A stretch of 18,784 nt of DNA from JAYSSF01 sp043720715. Lineage in GTDB: Bacteria; Patescibacteriota; Gracilibacteria; Absconditabacterales; Absconditicoccaceae. Positions 8,411-16,376 of the stretch are shown piece after piece (the stretch's first letter is position 1; each line of letters begins with the position of its first letter). The notes below the pieces were generated by a model. It ran no database searches. It had not been told where the DNA came from and worked only from the letters and a program-made list of their open reading frames with translations. The translations under genes were made by a program, and so were the position numbers. The stretch spans positions 1 through 18,784 of the forward strand of contig JAYSSF010000045.1 of the NCBI GenBank assembly GCA_043720715.1, in the 5' to 3' direction.

Positions 8411-8959
8411 ATGTCAGTAATCGAACGCAGCCTTGTGATTCTCAAACCTAAAGCGGTAAGTGGATGACATATGTGAGAGATTATTGGTAGATTTGAGCGT
8501 GTCTGACTCAAGATGATAGCTGGTAAGCTGATTCATGCTGATGCCAATACTGCTGGTCGTCACTACCCTGATGATAGATTAGAGTGGATTGCATCTCTTG
8601 GTAAAAGATCTGTGGAAGATAATCTCAAATTTGGAATGAATGTCGTAGAAAGCTTCTGAACTGATGATCATCATGAAATCTGAATGACAGTACGTAGCTG
8701 GCTTGTTAATATGATATCGAGTGATCTAGTGTTTGTATGCGTTTTTGAATGACCTCATGCAATTGAACTCATCAGAAAGCTCATTGGACATACAATACCA
8801 CTAATGGCTGCTCCTGGTACTGTTAGATGAGATTATAGCTATGATAGTGCATATCTTGCAAATGCTGAACGTAGACCAATTGATAACTTGATCCATGCAT
8901 CAGGTAACGAAGAAGAAGCAGTATATGAAATCAATATTCGATTCCCAGAACTCAATTAA
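8411..8959 (+). CDS. ndk: Nucleoside diphosphate kinase, long form
   Basis: The enzyme transfers the gamma phosphate between nucleoside triphosphates and diphosphates through a phospho-His. Diagnostic segments are ERSLVILKPKAV (nucleotide-binding Lys12), GEIIGRFERVGLKMIAGK, VFVCVFEGPHAIELIRKLIG, AAPGTVRGDYSYD, and NLIHASGNEEEAVYEI with the active His at residue 162. RGDY uses TGA for Gly. At 182 aa it is about 40 residues longer than most bacterial NDKs; the extra sequence (HYPDDRLEWIASLGKRSVED and onward, about 38-80) sits between the first part and the core, as in some archaeal and candidate-phylum enzymes. Confidence 0.96.
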
Positions 8960-8970
8960 TATCATATTTA

Positions 8971-9019
8971 CTCGTAACTCGCTTACCCGTAACTCGGAGC
9001 AAAAGCGAATACGCGTGAG
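8971..9019 (+). repeat. Intergenic repeat with CGTAACTCG units
   Basis: Between ndk and rpmE the unit CGTAACTCG occurs at 8973-8981 and again at 8988-8996, followed by GAGCAAAAGCGAATACGCGTGAG. The second half aligns with gaps to the segment at 2682-2712 inside the TsaB-like gene. The sequence is richer in GC than the flanking AT-rich spacer, so it is probably a dispersed repeat. Confidence 0.5.
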
Positions 9020-9060
9020 TGTATAACTAATTATATATTTATAACTTTCAAACCAATATT

Positions 9061-9297
9061 ATGCAAAAAGGTATTCACGGACAATATTTTACTGATGTAG
9101 AAGTCACATGTATGTGTGGAACATCATATACGCTTGCTGCTGCGATCAAAGGCCCTATCAAGTTGGAAAACTGCCCAGCATGTCATGCCGTATTCAACAA
9201 GTGAGTTGCAATCGTCAAGGAATCTAAAGGTATGCGTCAGAAATATGAAGAAAAGATGGCAAAGATGGCTGCTGTACAAAGCAAACAAGCTGCATAA
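9061..9297 (+). CDS. rpmE: Ribosomal protein bL31
   Basis: The 78-aa protein has the bL31 pattern: MQKGIHGQYFTDVEVTC (family MK.gIHP.y..v.v.C), then four zinc-ligand cysteines, C17-x-C19 and C38-x-x-C41 with CHAVFNKG in place of the usual CHPFYTGK. It therefore belongs to the zinc-binding (C+) type. One TGA codes the Gly of NKG. The C-terminus is a Lys/Met/Gln-rich tail (KYEEKMAKMAAVQSKQAA) longer than typical. A TATAAC box lies 15 nt upstream of the ATG. Confidence 0.93.
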
Positions 9298-9439
9298 TTT
9301 TTGACAAATTCATAATTTCAGTGGATCTATCTGCTGATTTTTTTGTTATTGGATTTACTGGATTTTGATCACATAATCGATAGACTTGCAATATCATAGC
9401 ATCTTATCTTACTCAATCCTCTCACCTCATTCTCGCTCA

Positions 9440-10135
9440 ATGCTCAAACAACACATCATCCAACATTATCTCAATACCGACAATACTGTCACTATCATAC
9501 CACAACATCATGGTAAGGCTGCATGATTGATGATTAAATATGGTATTATGGCGATAGTTGTATGGATTTTATATAGCTTGATGACAAATATTATGTCATA
9601 TGATCATATTGCATGACGAGTAGCCATTATTGGACTGACAGCAATATTACTCATGTTTAACTACTACTTTATGATGCTATACCTTGATAGTGTAGTAGTT
9701 ACTCCCCAAGGCCTAACTATCATGGATCAAGTCTGATTTGTCGATTTCTCACAGACTAACTTTGATTGGGAAAGTATCCAGACGATTAGTTACCATCAGC
9801 ATGGTCTGATTGATTGGTTGTTGAATAAGTGAGATATTGTCGTGTGAATCGAACATGGCACCAATTATGTCTTACCTAATATTGTCCAACCTACCAAGCG
9901 AGTAGAGCGCCTCAATCACTACAAACATGAGTCAATCGTCCAACGCGCCAGAGATCTTGCGATTGCACAAGAAGTCGTGGTAGATAACCCACAATACGAT
10001 AAATTTGAACTTCTAGTAGATAAACTCAGTGATATCATCGTCGACTACATGAAACAACCTCGCACTGGTGATGTGATCGATGGTGATAGCGAGCCTATGA
10101 CTGAGGATGATTATCCGGAATTATATAAATCATAA
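9440..10135 (+). CDS. Membrane protein with PH-like domain, 231 aa
   Basis: Two TM helices (residues about 31-52 and 61-83) are followed by LDSVVVTPQGLTIMDQVGF and FDWESIQTISYHQHGLIDWLLNKGDIVVGIEHG. This strand pattern, with a threonine-containing first strand, a central W-E-S-I-x-x-I and a G-D-I-x-V strand, resembles the bacterial PH (DUF304/bPH2) domain that follows paired TM helices. The C-terminal 70 residues are charged and helical. The domain call is by pattern only. No start other than ATG at 9440 fits in this frame, and no Shine-Dalgarno is visible. The ABC exporter gene follows after an intergenic palindromic repeat. Role unknown. Confidence 0.75.
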
Positions 10136-10145
10136 ATCGTAGTAT

Positions 10146-10193
10146 TCGTCATTGCGAGAAATGAAGTGGAACGAAATGACGAAGCAATCCAGG
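10146..10193 (+). repeat. Dispersed palindromic repeat, copy 1 (divergent)
   Basis: It begins CGTCATTGCGAGAAATGAAG and ends GACGAAGCAATCCAGG. The end modules match the other four copies (CGTCATTGCGAG and GCAATCC), but the middle differs and the pre-terminal GCGG is replaced by AAGC. It lies in the 89-bp gap before the ABC exporter gene and has no inverted partner nearby. Confidence 0.85.
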
Positions 10194-10224
10194 CTTTTAT
10201 ACTTATACTCCATATATCAATATC

Positions 10225-12051
10225 ATGACCACTCGACAGACGATAAAGAGGTTTTTGGAGCCAGCTCAAATGATGTGATGGTCAACTGTTAGGGCTATTA
10301 TTCGAAATATCTTTGTCAATATTCAGTCACCGATCAATGCGTTTTTCATATGACTTCTATGAGCAAGTATCGAATCATGAAATTCATCTAAGTCGTTTGA
10401 TTTATTGATAATATATTGATGTACTTTAGGGTTTATTCATATATTGCTTGAAATATCAAAAGAGCGGTGATGGCCTCAGACATTTTATCAACAAATTAGG
10501 TGGATTCAAAATATCTATCTTAAAAAATATACTCAAACAGATGGAAATTATCTAGATTCCATAGGAACTGGTAAAATTATATCAATAATGAATTCTTGAT
10601 TTGATAAACGATCAAATATTTTAGTAAATATAACGTGATCTGGCACATCATTTATACTAAATTTTATCTCTGGTATCTATTTTTCTACTCGTATCAATGT
10701 ACGATTTGGGATTTGATATATCGTACTATTTTGATGTGTGTTTGCAGTATCAATCTATTATGATGCACCAGCAAAAAAGCTTAGAAATGCTAGGCGTGAT
10801 GCAATTAATGATGGGGGCCGCGCTCTAATTAGGTTCATTATGTCAAGATCAGACATTATACAAAATAATAAGGTAAACTATGAGATAGATAATGTGTGAC
10901 AATATACAGATAAAGCTACAAAATACACTCTTGATCAAGCAACTCCTCAGTCTCGTATGTACAATATACCAAGGCTGTTAATTAATATTTTCAGGTTTAC
11001 GATTTATATCGTAGGGTGAAAAATGTATTTCTCGTGAAAAATTACGATTGGAGAGCTTACTACCATGCTATGATTTATGCTTGTGGTTGATGAGATTCTT
11101 ATTAAAAGCATATCAGCGTATAAAGATATATCAAAGGATATTAATACAGTTACAAAATTACGAGATATATTTGATAAAGCTCCCAAGATCATAGGATTCA
11201 ATGAGTGATTAGAATTCGCCTTCCAAAAATGAGAAATTTCTGTTAATAATATAGTCTATGAATATAATTCATCTAATCTAGTATTTAATAACTTTTCTTT
11301 GAATATTTCATGATGATCTCGTATTGCTCTTGTATGACCGAGTGGATGAGGTAAGACCACTCTGGTGAAACTGATTGCCTGATATCTTCATCCACAGTCA
11401 TGACAGATTTTAGTAGACTGACAAGCATTGCCTACACCACAGAATATCTCCCCTCTTGAGAAGGAGGGGCTGGGGGAGGTTTATAGTCACATCTCTCTTC
11501 AATCCTACTACCCTCACATCTGATACCTTACCCAAGAGCCATCAGTGTTTGATGGAACAGTATGGGAAAACCTTACTTATGGAGTTGACGTCCCCCTTGG
11601 AAAGGGGGAATTAAAGGGGGATTTAAGTAGAGATAATAACTTGGAAAAGAAAATCGACAAAATCATCAAACTTGCTCGTTGTGAGTTTATCTATGAGTTC
11701 AAAGACTGACTACAGACTGAGATAGGAGAGAAAGGTATTAGATTATCATGATGACAAAGACAAAGACTTGCGATTGCGAAGATTATGCTCAAGGATCCAG
11801 ACATCATCTTACTAGATGAGCCTACAAGTGCTTTAGATAGTGAGAATGAAGAATTAGTCACTCAAGCGCTCAATGAGCTATTTAAGGGTAAGACAGTCAT
11901 TGTCATCGCACATAGACTCCAGACAGTCAAACACTCAGATCAGATCCTATATATTGACTGATGACAAGTAATAGAATCATGAACTCATCAAGAACTCCTT
12001 GCAATGAAGTGAAAGTATTATAAAATGGTAGAATTACAATCAGGTTTCTAG
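10225..12051 (+). CDS. ABC exporter, fused TM and ATPase domains
   Basis: A 608-aa half-transporter of the type IV exporter (MsbA-like) kind: a hydrophobic N-terminal part to about residue 320, then an ATPase domain. Walker A is GPSGGGKTT at 371-379 (G371 and G375 are TGA codons), the Q-loop GYLTQEPSVFDGTVWENL, the signature LSGGQRQRLAIAK at 507-519 (both G of LSGGQ are TGA), Walker B IILLDEPTSALD with D531-E532, and the switch His563. All catalytic residues are present. Two hairpin repeats are translated inside the ATPase domain: residues about 403-422, before the Q-loop, and 456-469, after WENLTYG; both lie in surface loops of the fold. TATATC lies 6 nt upstream of the ATG. Substrate unknown. 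Confidence 0.94.
11446..11482 (+). repeat. Hairpin repeat translated in the ABC exporter, site 1
   Basis: CCCCTC and GAGGGG pair around TTGAGAAG, followed by CTGGGGGAGGTTT. It is read as NISPLEKEGLGEVY (residues 407-420), between DGQALPTPQ and ISLQSYYPHIGYLTQEP, where related exporters have no such segment. Confidence 0.8.
11590..11628 (+). repeat. Hairpin repeat translated in the ABC exporter, site 2
   Basis: CCCCCTT and AAGGGGG form a perfect stem around GGA, followed by AATTAAAGGGGGATTTAA. It is read as VPLGKGELKGDLS (residues 456-468), just after the ENLTYG segment that follows the Q-loop. Confidence 0.82.
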
Positions 12052-12088
12052 AGGAATAAATTATAAAACGCAAAAACATCTCCAGAGC

Positions 12089-12137
12089 ACTCGTCATTGC
12101 GAGAAGCGAAATATAATGAAGCGACGCGGCAATCCAC
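12089..12137 (+). repeat. Dispersed palindromic repeat, copy 2 (left end of the GIY-YIG cassette)
   Basis: Forward copy: ACTCGTCATTGCGAGAAGCG at the left and GACGCGGCAATCCAC at the right. It is preceded by AGAGC, as copy 4 is by CGAGC. The partner in inverted orientation is at 12465-12516. Confidence 0.9.
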
Positions 12138-12155
12138 TCTATTATCTTTAATAAA

Positions 12156-12464
12156 ATGATGGAAAGATGTTGATATACTTATATTCTTTGTAATAAGAAG
12201 CACGGGACACTATATGTTTGAGTGACTTCAAATCTTTATGAAAGAATGCTCCAACACAAATCAAAAGAAACAAAATGATTTACTCAGAAATATTGATGTA
12301 CCAAGTTAGTATACAGAGAAAAATATAATCTCATCATTGACGCTATCGCAAGAGAGAAACAAATAAAAGCCTGAAGTAGAAAAGATAAAATAGAACTCAT
12401 TGAATCAATAAATCCTGAGCGAAGAGATATTGCGGAAGGTCGAAGTGAATGAGACTTTGAATAA
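12156..12464 (+). CDS. GIY-YIG nuclease family protein
   Basis: A 102-aa stand-alone GIY-YIG domain of the COG2827/YhbQ-like kind. YTYIL (residues 7-11) and LYVGVT (19-24) form the GIY...YIG pair, with SNLYERMLQH carrying the catalytic Arg30. REKYNLIIDAIAREKQIKAGSRKDKIELI carries the metal-binding Glu67 and the basic K-x-W/S-R-x-K region; it ends SINPERRDIAEGRSEGDFE. Such domains cut DNA in a one-metal mechanism, but the cellular role of this subfamily is not settled. TGA codes five Gly. The start is the first of two adjacent ATGs, just after a TATCTT box. The gene lies exactly between two inverted copies of a dispersed repeat, its TAA stop touching the right copy. Confidence 0.92.
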
Positions 12465-12516
12465 TGGATTGCCGCGTTACTCCAAGCTTCGCAAGTCGCT
12501 TCCTCGCAATGACGAG
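12465..12516 (-). repeat. Dispersed palindromic repeat, copy 3 (right end of the GIY-YIG cassette)
   Basis: Inverted copy: TGGATTGCCGCGTTAC at the left, CGCTTCCTCGCAATGACGAG at the right. It begins directly after the stop codon of the nuclease gene and has a slightly longer middle than copy 2. Confidence 0.9.
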
Positions 12517-12591
12517 AAAGATAAAAAATGTGATTTCTGCCCTCTCATGCATACACTATTGCTATAATTTATAATTTGTCATTTACTATAT

Positions 12592-13617
12592 ATGGCCAAA
12601 CCTATCAACCTTATTACTGGAGAATCATTTCTCATTCAACAAGAAATCACCAAACGGATGACAGCATTTCGTACTAAGTTCAATCCTGAGTCGATCTTCG
12701 TATATGCAGACCATCCACTCGACACCAAAGCAATCATCAACACGATTAATGGATGAGGTGGACTATTTGCTACCAAATCATGTATCTTCATCCATGGACT
12801 ACCACTATCCAGTGATGATAAAAAATGAGCAAAGGAAAAAGAAGAATTGGATCAGTTTATCCAGTGGTTTTGTGATCATTATCAGATGATCAATCCTGAT
12901 ACCATTATCATGTTTGTCTCACCCAATCCTGACAAGAGAGGAAAACTATATAAGCTCTTTGATAGTACTTGACCAAACAGTAACCTATGAATTATCAATC
13001 GCAGCGCAGATCAGTGATCTTGACTAGAACTCGTGACTTCACAGCTTAGTGAACGACTATCTCCTACCCAGTGTCAGCAAGTTGCCGATCTCATTGCAAC
13101 ACCAGATCTGTATCGTATCCGATATGAAACAGAGAAGATTAAAGATTATGTTCAATACCATGTAGCATCTGACACATTTTCTCCTCAACTCCTCAACCCC
13201 CCCCTCTTGACTCAAATTATTACCCCTCATATTGATCAAGATAGCTTTGCTGTGATTGATTCAGTACTATACAAATCCAGCGAAGAAACACTCAGACTCA
13301 TTGATCGTCTCCAGCAGGTAGATGATAATCCATATGGATTTCTGTGACTGCTCTACTGGTGACTGAGAGGTGTGATCATGACGGTTGATGCGATGAACCA
13401 CGGCATCACTAATAGCGGTCAACTCATGTCTCTGACCAAACTTCCACCATTTACCGTTGGGAGAATCACCAAAAATTATGACTCTATTAAGCATAGACTA
13501 GCCTGACTTCAGTCACTTTTTTCCTCACTCATCTCGATCGAGTATGAGATTAAGAGCGGTATCACTCCCGTTGAGATGTTCTGGCCGTACTTGAAGATGA
13601 AGATAACAAATTTGTAA
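12592..13617 (+). CDS. holA: DNA polymerase III delta subunit
   Basis: Delta is the clamp-loader wrench that opens the beta clamp. The 341-aa protein is of family length and starts MAKPINLITGESFLIQQE, matching the HolA N-terminal pattern. It continues with GGGGLFATKSCIFIHGLP (the l.FS.kr.v.i segment), IIMFVSPNPDKRGKLYK (the PDKR-lYK motif), a central helical domain with FAVIDSVLYKSSEETLRLIDRL, and the C-terminal LGLLYWGLRGVI...LPPFTVGRITKN...EYEIKSGITPV. Overall similarity is divergent but the order is right. Many Gly are TGA codons. Two TATAAT boxes lie 16 and 23 nt upstream. No other clamp-loader gene is in the window. Confidence 0.85.
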
Positions 13618-13620
13618 ACC

Positions 13621-13654
13621 CACCGCCCTACGGGCACCTCCCTTATCAGGGAGA
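13621..13654 (+). repeat. Double-hairpin repeat after holA, possible terminator
   Basis: GCCC-TAC-GGGC (13625-13635) is followed by the perfect hairpin CTCCCT-TATC-AGGGAG (13638-13653) and then AATAAAAAAG. It starts 4 nt after the holA stop. The two-hairpin order and the CACCTCCCTT core match the reverse complement of the in-gene element at 7921-7962. There is no T run, so termination is uncertain. Confidence 0.7.
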
Positions 13655-13684
13655 ATAAAAAAGAGATGTCAATCTAAGTCAGAT

Positions 13685-13718
13685 CAAATCATCATCCAAA
13701 GTTGACCAAATCATCATC
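13685..13718 (+). promoter_or_regulatory. Paired direct repeats at the sortase promoter, candidate operator
   Basis: CAAATCATCATC occurs at 13685-13696 and again at 13707-13718, 22 bp apart (about two helical turns). The second copy starts in the last base of the -35 box and fills most of the spacer. Confidence 0.4.
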
Positions 13719-13730
13719 TGTCGCTATACT
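13702..13730 (+). promoter_or_regulatory. Promoter of the sortase gene
   Basis: TTGACC (13702-13707), a 17-bp spacer and TATACT (13725-13730), close to the sigma-70-type consensus; the ATG follows 23 nt later. Confidence 0.7.
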
Positions 13731-13753
13731 CATGATAGGTATCTTTTGAAGAC

Positions 13754-14680
13754 ATGATGATGATAACACTTGATGATTTAGAATTTGATATGACGCCACA
13801 GCCAGTCATTGTGACATGAGGATCTCATGTTGCGCCTGCCGTGTCAGTCGCTCCAGCCAAAGCTCATAAAACACACAAAAAATCCAAAACTCACCGATGA
13901 AAAGAGGTGATGATGTTTGGTGCTGTCATGGGAGCAAGCGCGATCGCCGGTATTGTATTTACCAATCTACATCTGTTCCAAGCGACGATCATGGAAGATT
14001 TGCTCGGTATGAGGGAACTTGCTCCTACGGTGGTGGCTGCTACCGATGGAGGCATCATTGATGCTGATACTGAGATTATAGAGTCTACTACGAGTAATCA
14101 TTTTTACCTCGACACCAAAGATCATCTCAAAAATCAACTTGCCAGCAACGCTCTCATCTTCAATACTCTACCACCTGACAACAGAGTAATCATTGACGAT
14201 TTGTGAGTTGATACTCCGATCGTCGATCTTGCATATTATACTCCTGAGAAGCTAGAGAAAGGTGACTTTAAACTTGAGCTTGAGCGTGGGGTCATCAGAT
14301 ATCCTAATACCGGTACTCCTAGCGATGGTAATATGCTCATCTTTGGTCATACCAGCGACTACTGGTGGAATAACAATGAATTTGGTCAGATCTTCCGCAA
14401 TATTCCCAAACTCGAAGAAGGTCAGATCATCAAGATCATCTGGAACAATCAAATGTATCAGTATAAAATCATCAAAAAGGAAATTGTAAAACCCAAACAT
14501 GTCTCCAAGACCTATGCGAAATACCATGATGATGATAAACAATACCTGACTCTCGTCGGGTGTTATCCTGTTGGTACTGCTGATAGTAGAATTGTGGTGG
14601 TTGCAGAATTGCTACCCAATGACGGCTCCGTCCCTACTCAGCCAAGTAACGAAGTTGTACAGTTAGCGAGGAATCCGTAA
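13754..14680 (+). CDS. Sortase family transpeptidase
   Basis: The 308-aa protein has a cytoplasmic N-terminus of about 50 residues rich in Ala, Lys and His, one TM helix (about 51-72, VMMFGAVMGASAIAGIVFTN), an acidic and variable stalk, and a C-terminal sortase domain. Catalytic residues are all present: His199 in IFGHTSDYWW, Cys270 in TLVGCYPVGT, Arg279 in DSRIVVVA. DLGVDTPIVDL and RYPNTGTPSDGNM before the His fit the class D/E-like fold. Sortases join proteins to cell-wall precursors or polymerise pili. No LPXTG-type substrate is in this window; the SLH protein here ends without such a signal. Three ATGs in a row occupy 13754-13762; the first is taken. It has its own promoter. Confidence 0.93.
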
Positions 14681-14720
14681 TCATAAATTGGAAAGCATAG
14701 TATTCCTTATTTGCTAATAT

Positions 14721-14807
14721 GAAATTGATGTAGGGACGCGAATATGGTGCGTCCAATTGGAATATTCTATAAAGGGCGGATTAACGATCCGCCTCTACGC
14801 CAATTTC
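14721..14807. repeat. MITE-like inverted-repeat element, 87 bp
   Basis: Ends GAAATTGATGTAG (14721-14733) and CTACGCCAATTTC (14795-14807) are inverted repeats with two mismatches. Inside are two hairpins, GGACGC...GCGTCC and GGCGGAT-TAACG-ATCCGCC. No coding capacity. It lies between the sortase gene and repeat copy 4, in the 200-bp non-coding stretch that contains both. Confidence 0.75.
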
Positions 14808-14820
14808 AATCTACCCGAGC

Positions 14821-14862
14821 ACTCGTCATTGCGAGGAGGAGGCACGACGACGCGGCAATCCA
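14821..14862 (+). repeat. Dispersed palindromic repeat, copy 4 (left end of the second cassette)
   Basis: Forward copy beginning ACTCGTCATTGCGAGG and ending ACGCGGCAATCCA, 18 nt before the next gene's ATG. Its inverted partner is at 15644-15692. Confidence 0.9.
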
Positions 14863-14880
14863 GTATTTAACACAATATCT

Positions 14881-15639
14881 ATGTCACAAGAAAATCTCAT
14901 CTCTACTTTAGAATCGCTTGCTCAATCATGAGTAGTCACAAATTTTAATAGTGACGAACTTGCCAAGCTTTTATGTGATATGTATGTAGCCGACCAGCAA
15001 GAGAGAAAGCTACGAGAACAAAGATGAATTACTGTTAATGTTGATCAAATTACTTATCAACTTCTCCAACAAATTGAGCCAAAATTATCTGATTTAGAGC
15101 TTAAAACTACATATGAAGTTAATATTTATGATGATAAACAAACTAATGAGTTGCAAACAATGATACGACTCATCGTACAACATCAAGACCATAATCCAGT
15201 CTTTCAACAACATATTTTAGATTCTTTATGACAATATTTCTGACTCAAAGAAAAAGCATATCTTCAAGATAGAATTAAAGTAAATTTACATCAACCACAG
15301 ATTTATGGAACACAGTGAACGGATCTTCTTTCAAGGACGCAGTGGTATTTACAACCAATTGAATGAATTATTGGATCTTCGTCATCATACAAAGAACTGG
15401 TTTATCTAACTGACAAAGAAATTGAGTTACTAGACAGAAAAAGAATTGCAAATTGAATATGAACTATGGAAGAATATTTTAAATCTTGGAAAGAAAGGTG
15501 ATATAGTGATTGTGATCGTCCACTTATGATTAAAGATATGAAATGAGTAGATAATTTATATAGAAAAAATTGAATCAAAGCTATTTATCCAAAATGGCGA
15601 GAAAAAATATTAGATAAAGTTAATCAATTAACAATATAA
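14881..15639 (+). CDS. Hypothetical protein between inverted repeats, 252 aa
   Basis: The frame is open only with TGA as Gly (about 12 uses). The protein starts MSQENLISTLESLAQSG and is mainly polar and helical at first (DELAKLLCDMYVADQQERKL, then DQITYQLLQQIEPKLSDLEL). A Gln-rich middle and a C-terminal part follow (VYLTDKEIELLDRKRIANG; MEEYFKSWKERGYSDCDRP; GIKAIYPKWREKILDKVNQ). No signal peptide, TM segment or known motif was recognised; it looks cytoplasmic. The gene sits alone between inverted copies of the same repeat that encloses the GIY-YIG gene, its stop 4 nt before the right copy. Function unknown. Confidence 0.8.
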
Positions 15640-15643
15640 TGAA

Positions 15644-15692
15644 CTGGATTGCCGCGTTGCTTCGTTCCTCGCTTCTCGCAATGACGAGTGCT
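15644..15692 (-). repeat. Dispersed palindromic repeat, copy 5 (right end of the second cassette)
   Basis: Inverted copy beginning CTGGATTGCCGCGTTGCTTC and ending TCTCGCAATGACGAGTGCT. Its outer flank CAAGCACTCGTC (on the minus strand) resembles the CGAGCACTCGTC flank of copy 4. Confidence 0.9.
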
Positions 15693-15754
15693 TGGGAAAT
15701 CGGACAACTTATAAAGCAGTCCTTTATACTCGCAGAGTGCTATGCCAATTTCAA

Positions 15755-15788
15755 AACTTTATGAACTTTATGAACCTTTTAACTTTAT
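15755..15788. repeat. Short direct repeats of an AACTTTATG unit
   Basis: AACTTTATG occurs twice in tandem (15757-15774 approximately), followed after CCTTTT by a third AACTTTAT. The run spans the stop codon of the methyltransferase gene, so part is coding for its last residues. Confidence 0.5.
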
Positions 15789-16376
15789 AACTATCACCCC
15801 ATCTCCATCACTCAATGCCAACTTTTCATAGTTCATTTGATTTTGATGCAGAAATTCATATAGTGAAGATAACTTGTGTTCGAACTCGATCACATCATCA
15901 CAGATTATTATTGAATTTTGAGCCATATATGGCAAGATAGTCTGCAGATAGATATGATATTTCGACTTACGTGCATCAATTAGTGCAAAATCAATCGGCT
16001 TCGTAATGATAGCCTGTTCCCATCATGGGTGATTTGCATTAATATGATGGATGGCGATATCGGTCAATTGATGGTCTCAGATCATCTGTTGGACACGCTC
16101 TACATTTGGCAGTGATCGCTCAATACCCGTAACCGTACCTCATCGCTGAACAATTTGCTGATGTGCAGTAAACAAACTCACTCATCGTGCAGATCCAATC
16201 TCAAGATAGGTGCGAGGTTTGTGCTGGTTAATATAGTCAATCAGTACCTCACGGGTCGCCGACGTAATACAAGGCACTTGGTTGGCACGACATTCGTCCA
16301 CCAAAGTCAGAATATCTTTTTCTCACACTGCAAAGTCACTAGATTTTGCTGATAACGTAGTTAGTAACGCTTTCAT
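15768..16376 (-). CDS. Class I SAM-dependent O-methyltransferase-like protein
   Basis: The 202-aa protein has the COG4122-like Rossmann methyltransferase pattern. Motif I is YLEIGSARGVSLFTAHQQI (residues about 57-75); the next strand, GTVTGIERS, carries the acidic ribose-binding position. IDFALIDARKSKYHIYLQTILPYM is the post-III segment with the metal-site Asp, then NSIIICDDVIEF. An N-terminal helix (KSSDFAVGEKDILTLVDECR) is like the substrate lid. It most resembles catechol/caffeoyl-CoA O-methyltransferases or TrmR-type tRNA methyltransferases; the acceptor is unknown. The start at 16376 lies 8 nt after a TATATT box. It is divergent from the RNase J gene over a 137-bp spacer. Confidence 0.87.

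Noticed and set aside
9298..9439. Possible gene start between rpmE and the PH-like protein
   Set aside because: The open stretches are interrupted by TAA or TAG and no ATG start gives a plausible product.
13190..13230. C-rich stretch in holA (encoding NPPLL) as another inserted repeat
   Set aside because: No hairpin arm is present and the segment does not match the other elements.
12593..13347. Short frames overlapping holA on both strands
   Set aside because: They are shadows; the continuous TGA-as-Gly frame covers a full-length delta subunit.
10146..15692. CRISPR array formed by the five similar repeats
   Set aside because: The repeats are kilobases apart, occur in both orientations, and have no regular spacers or cas genes.
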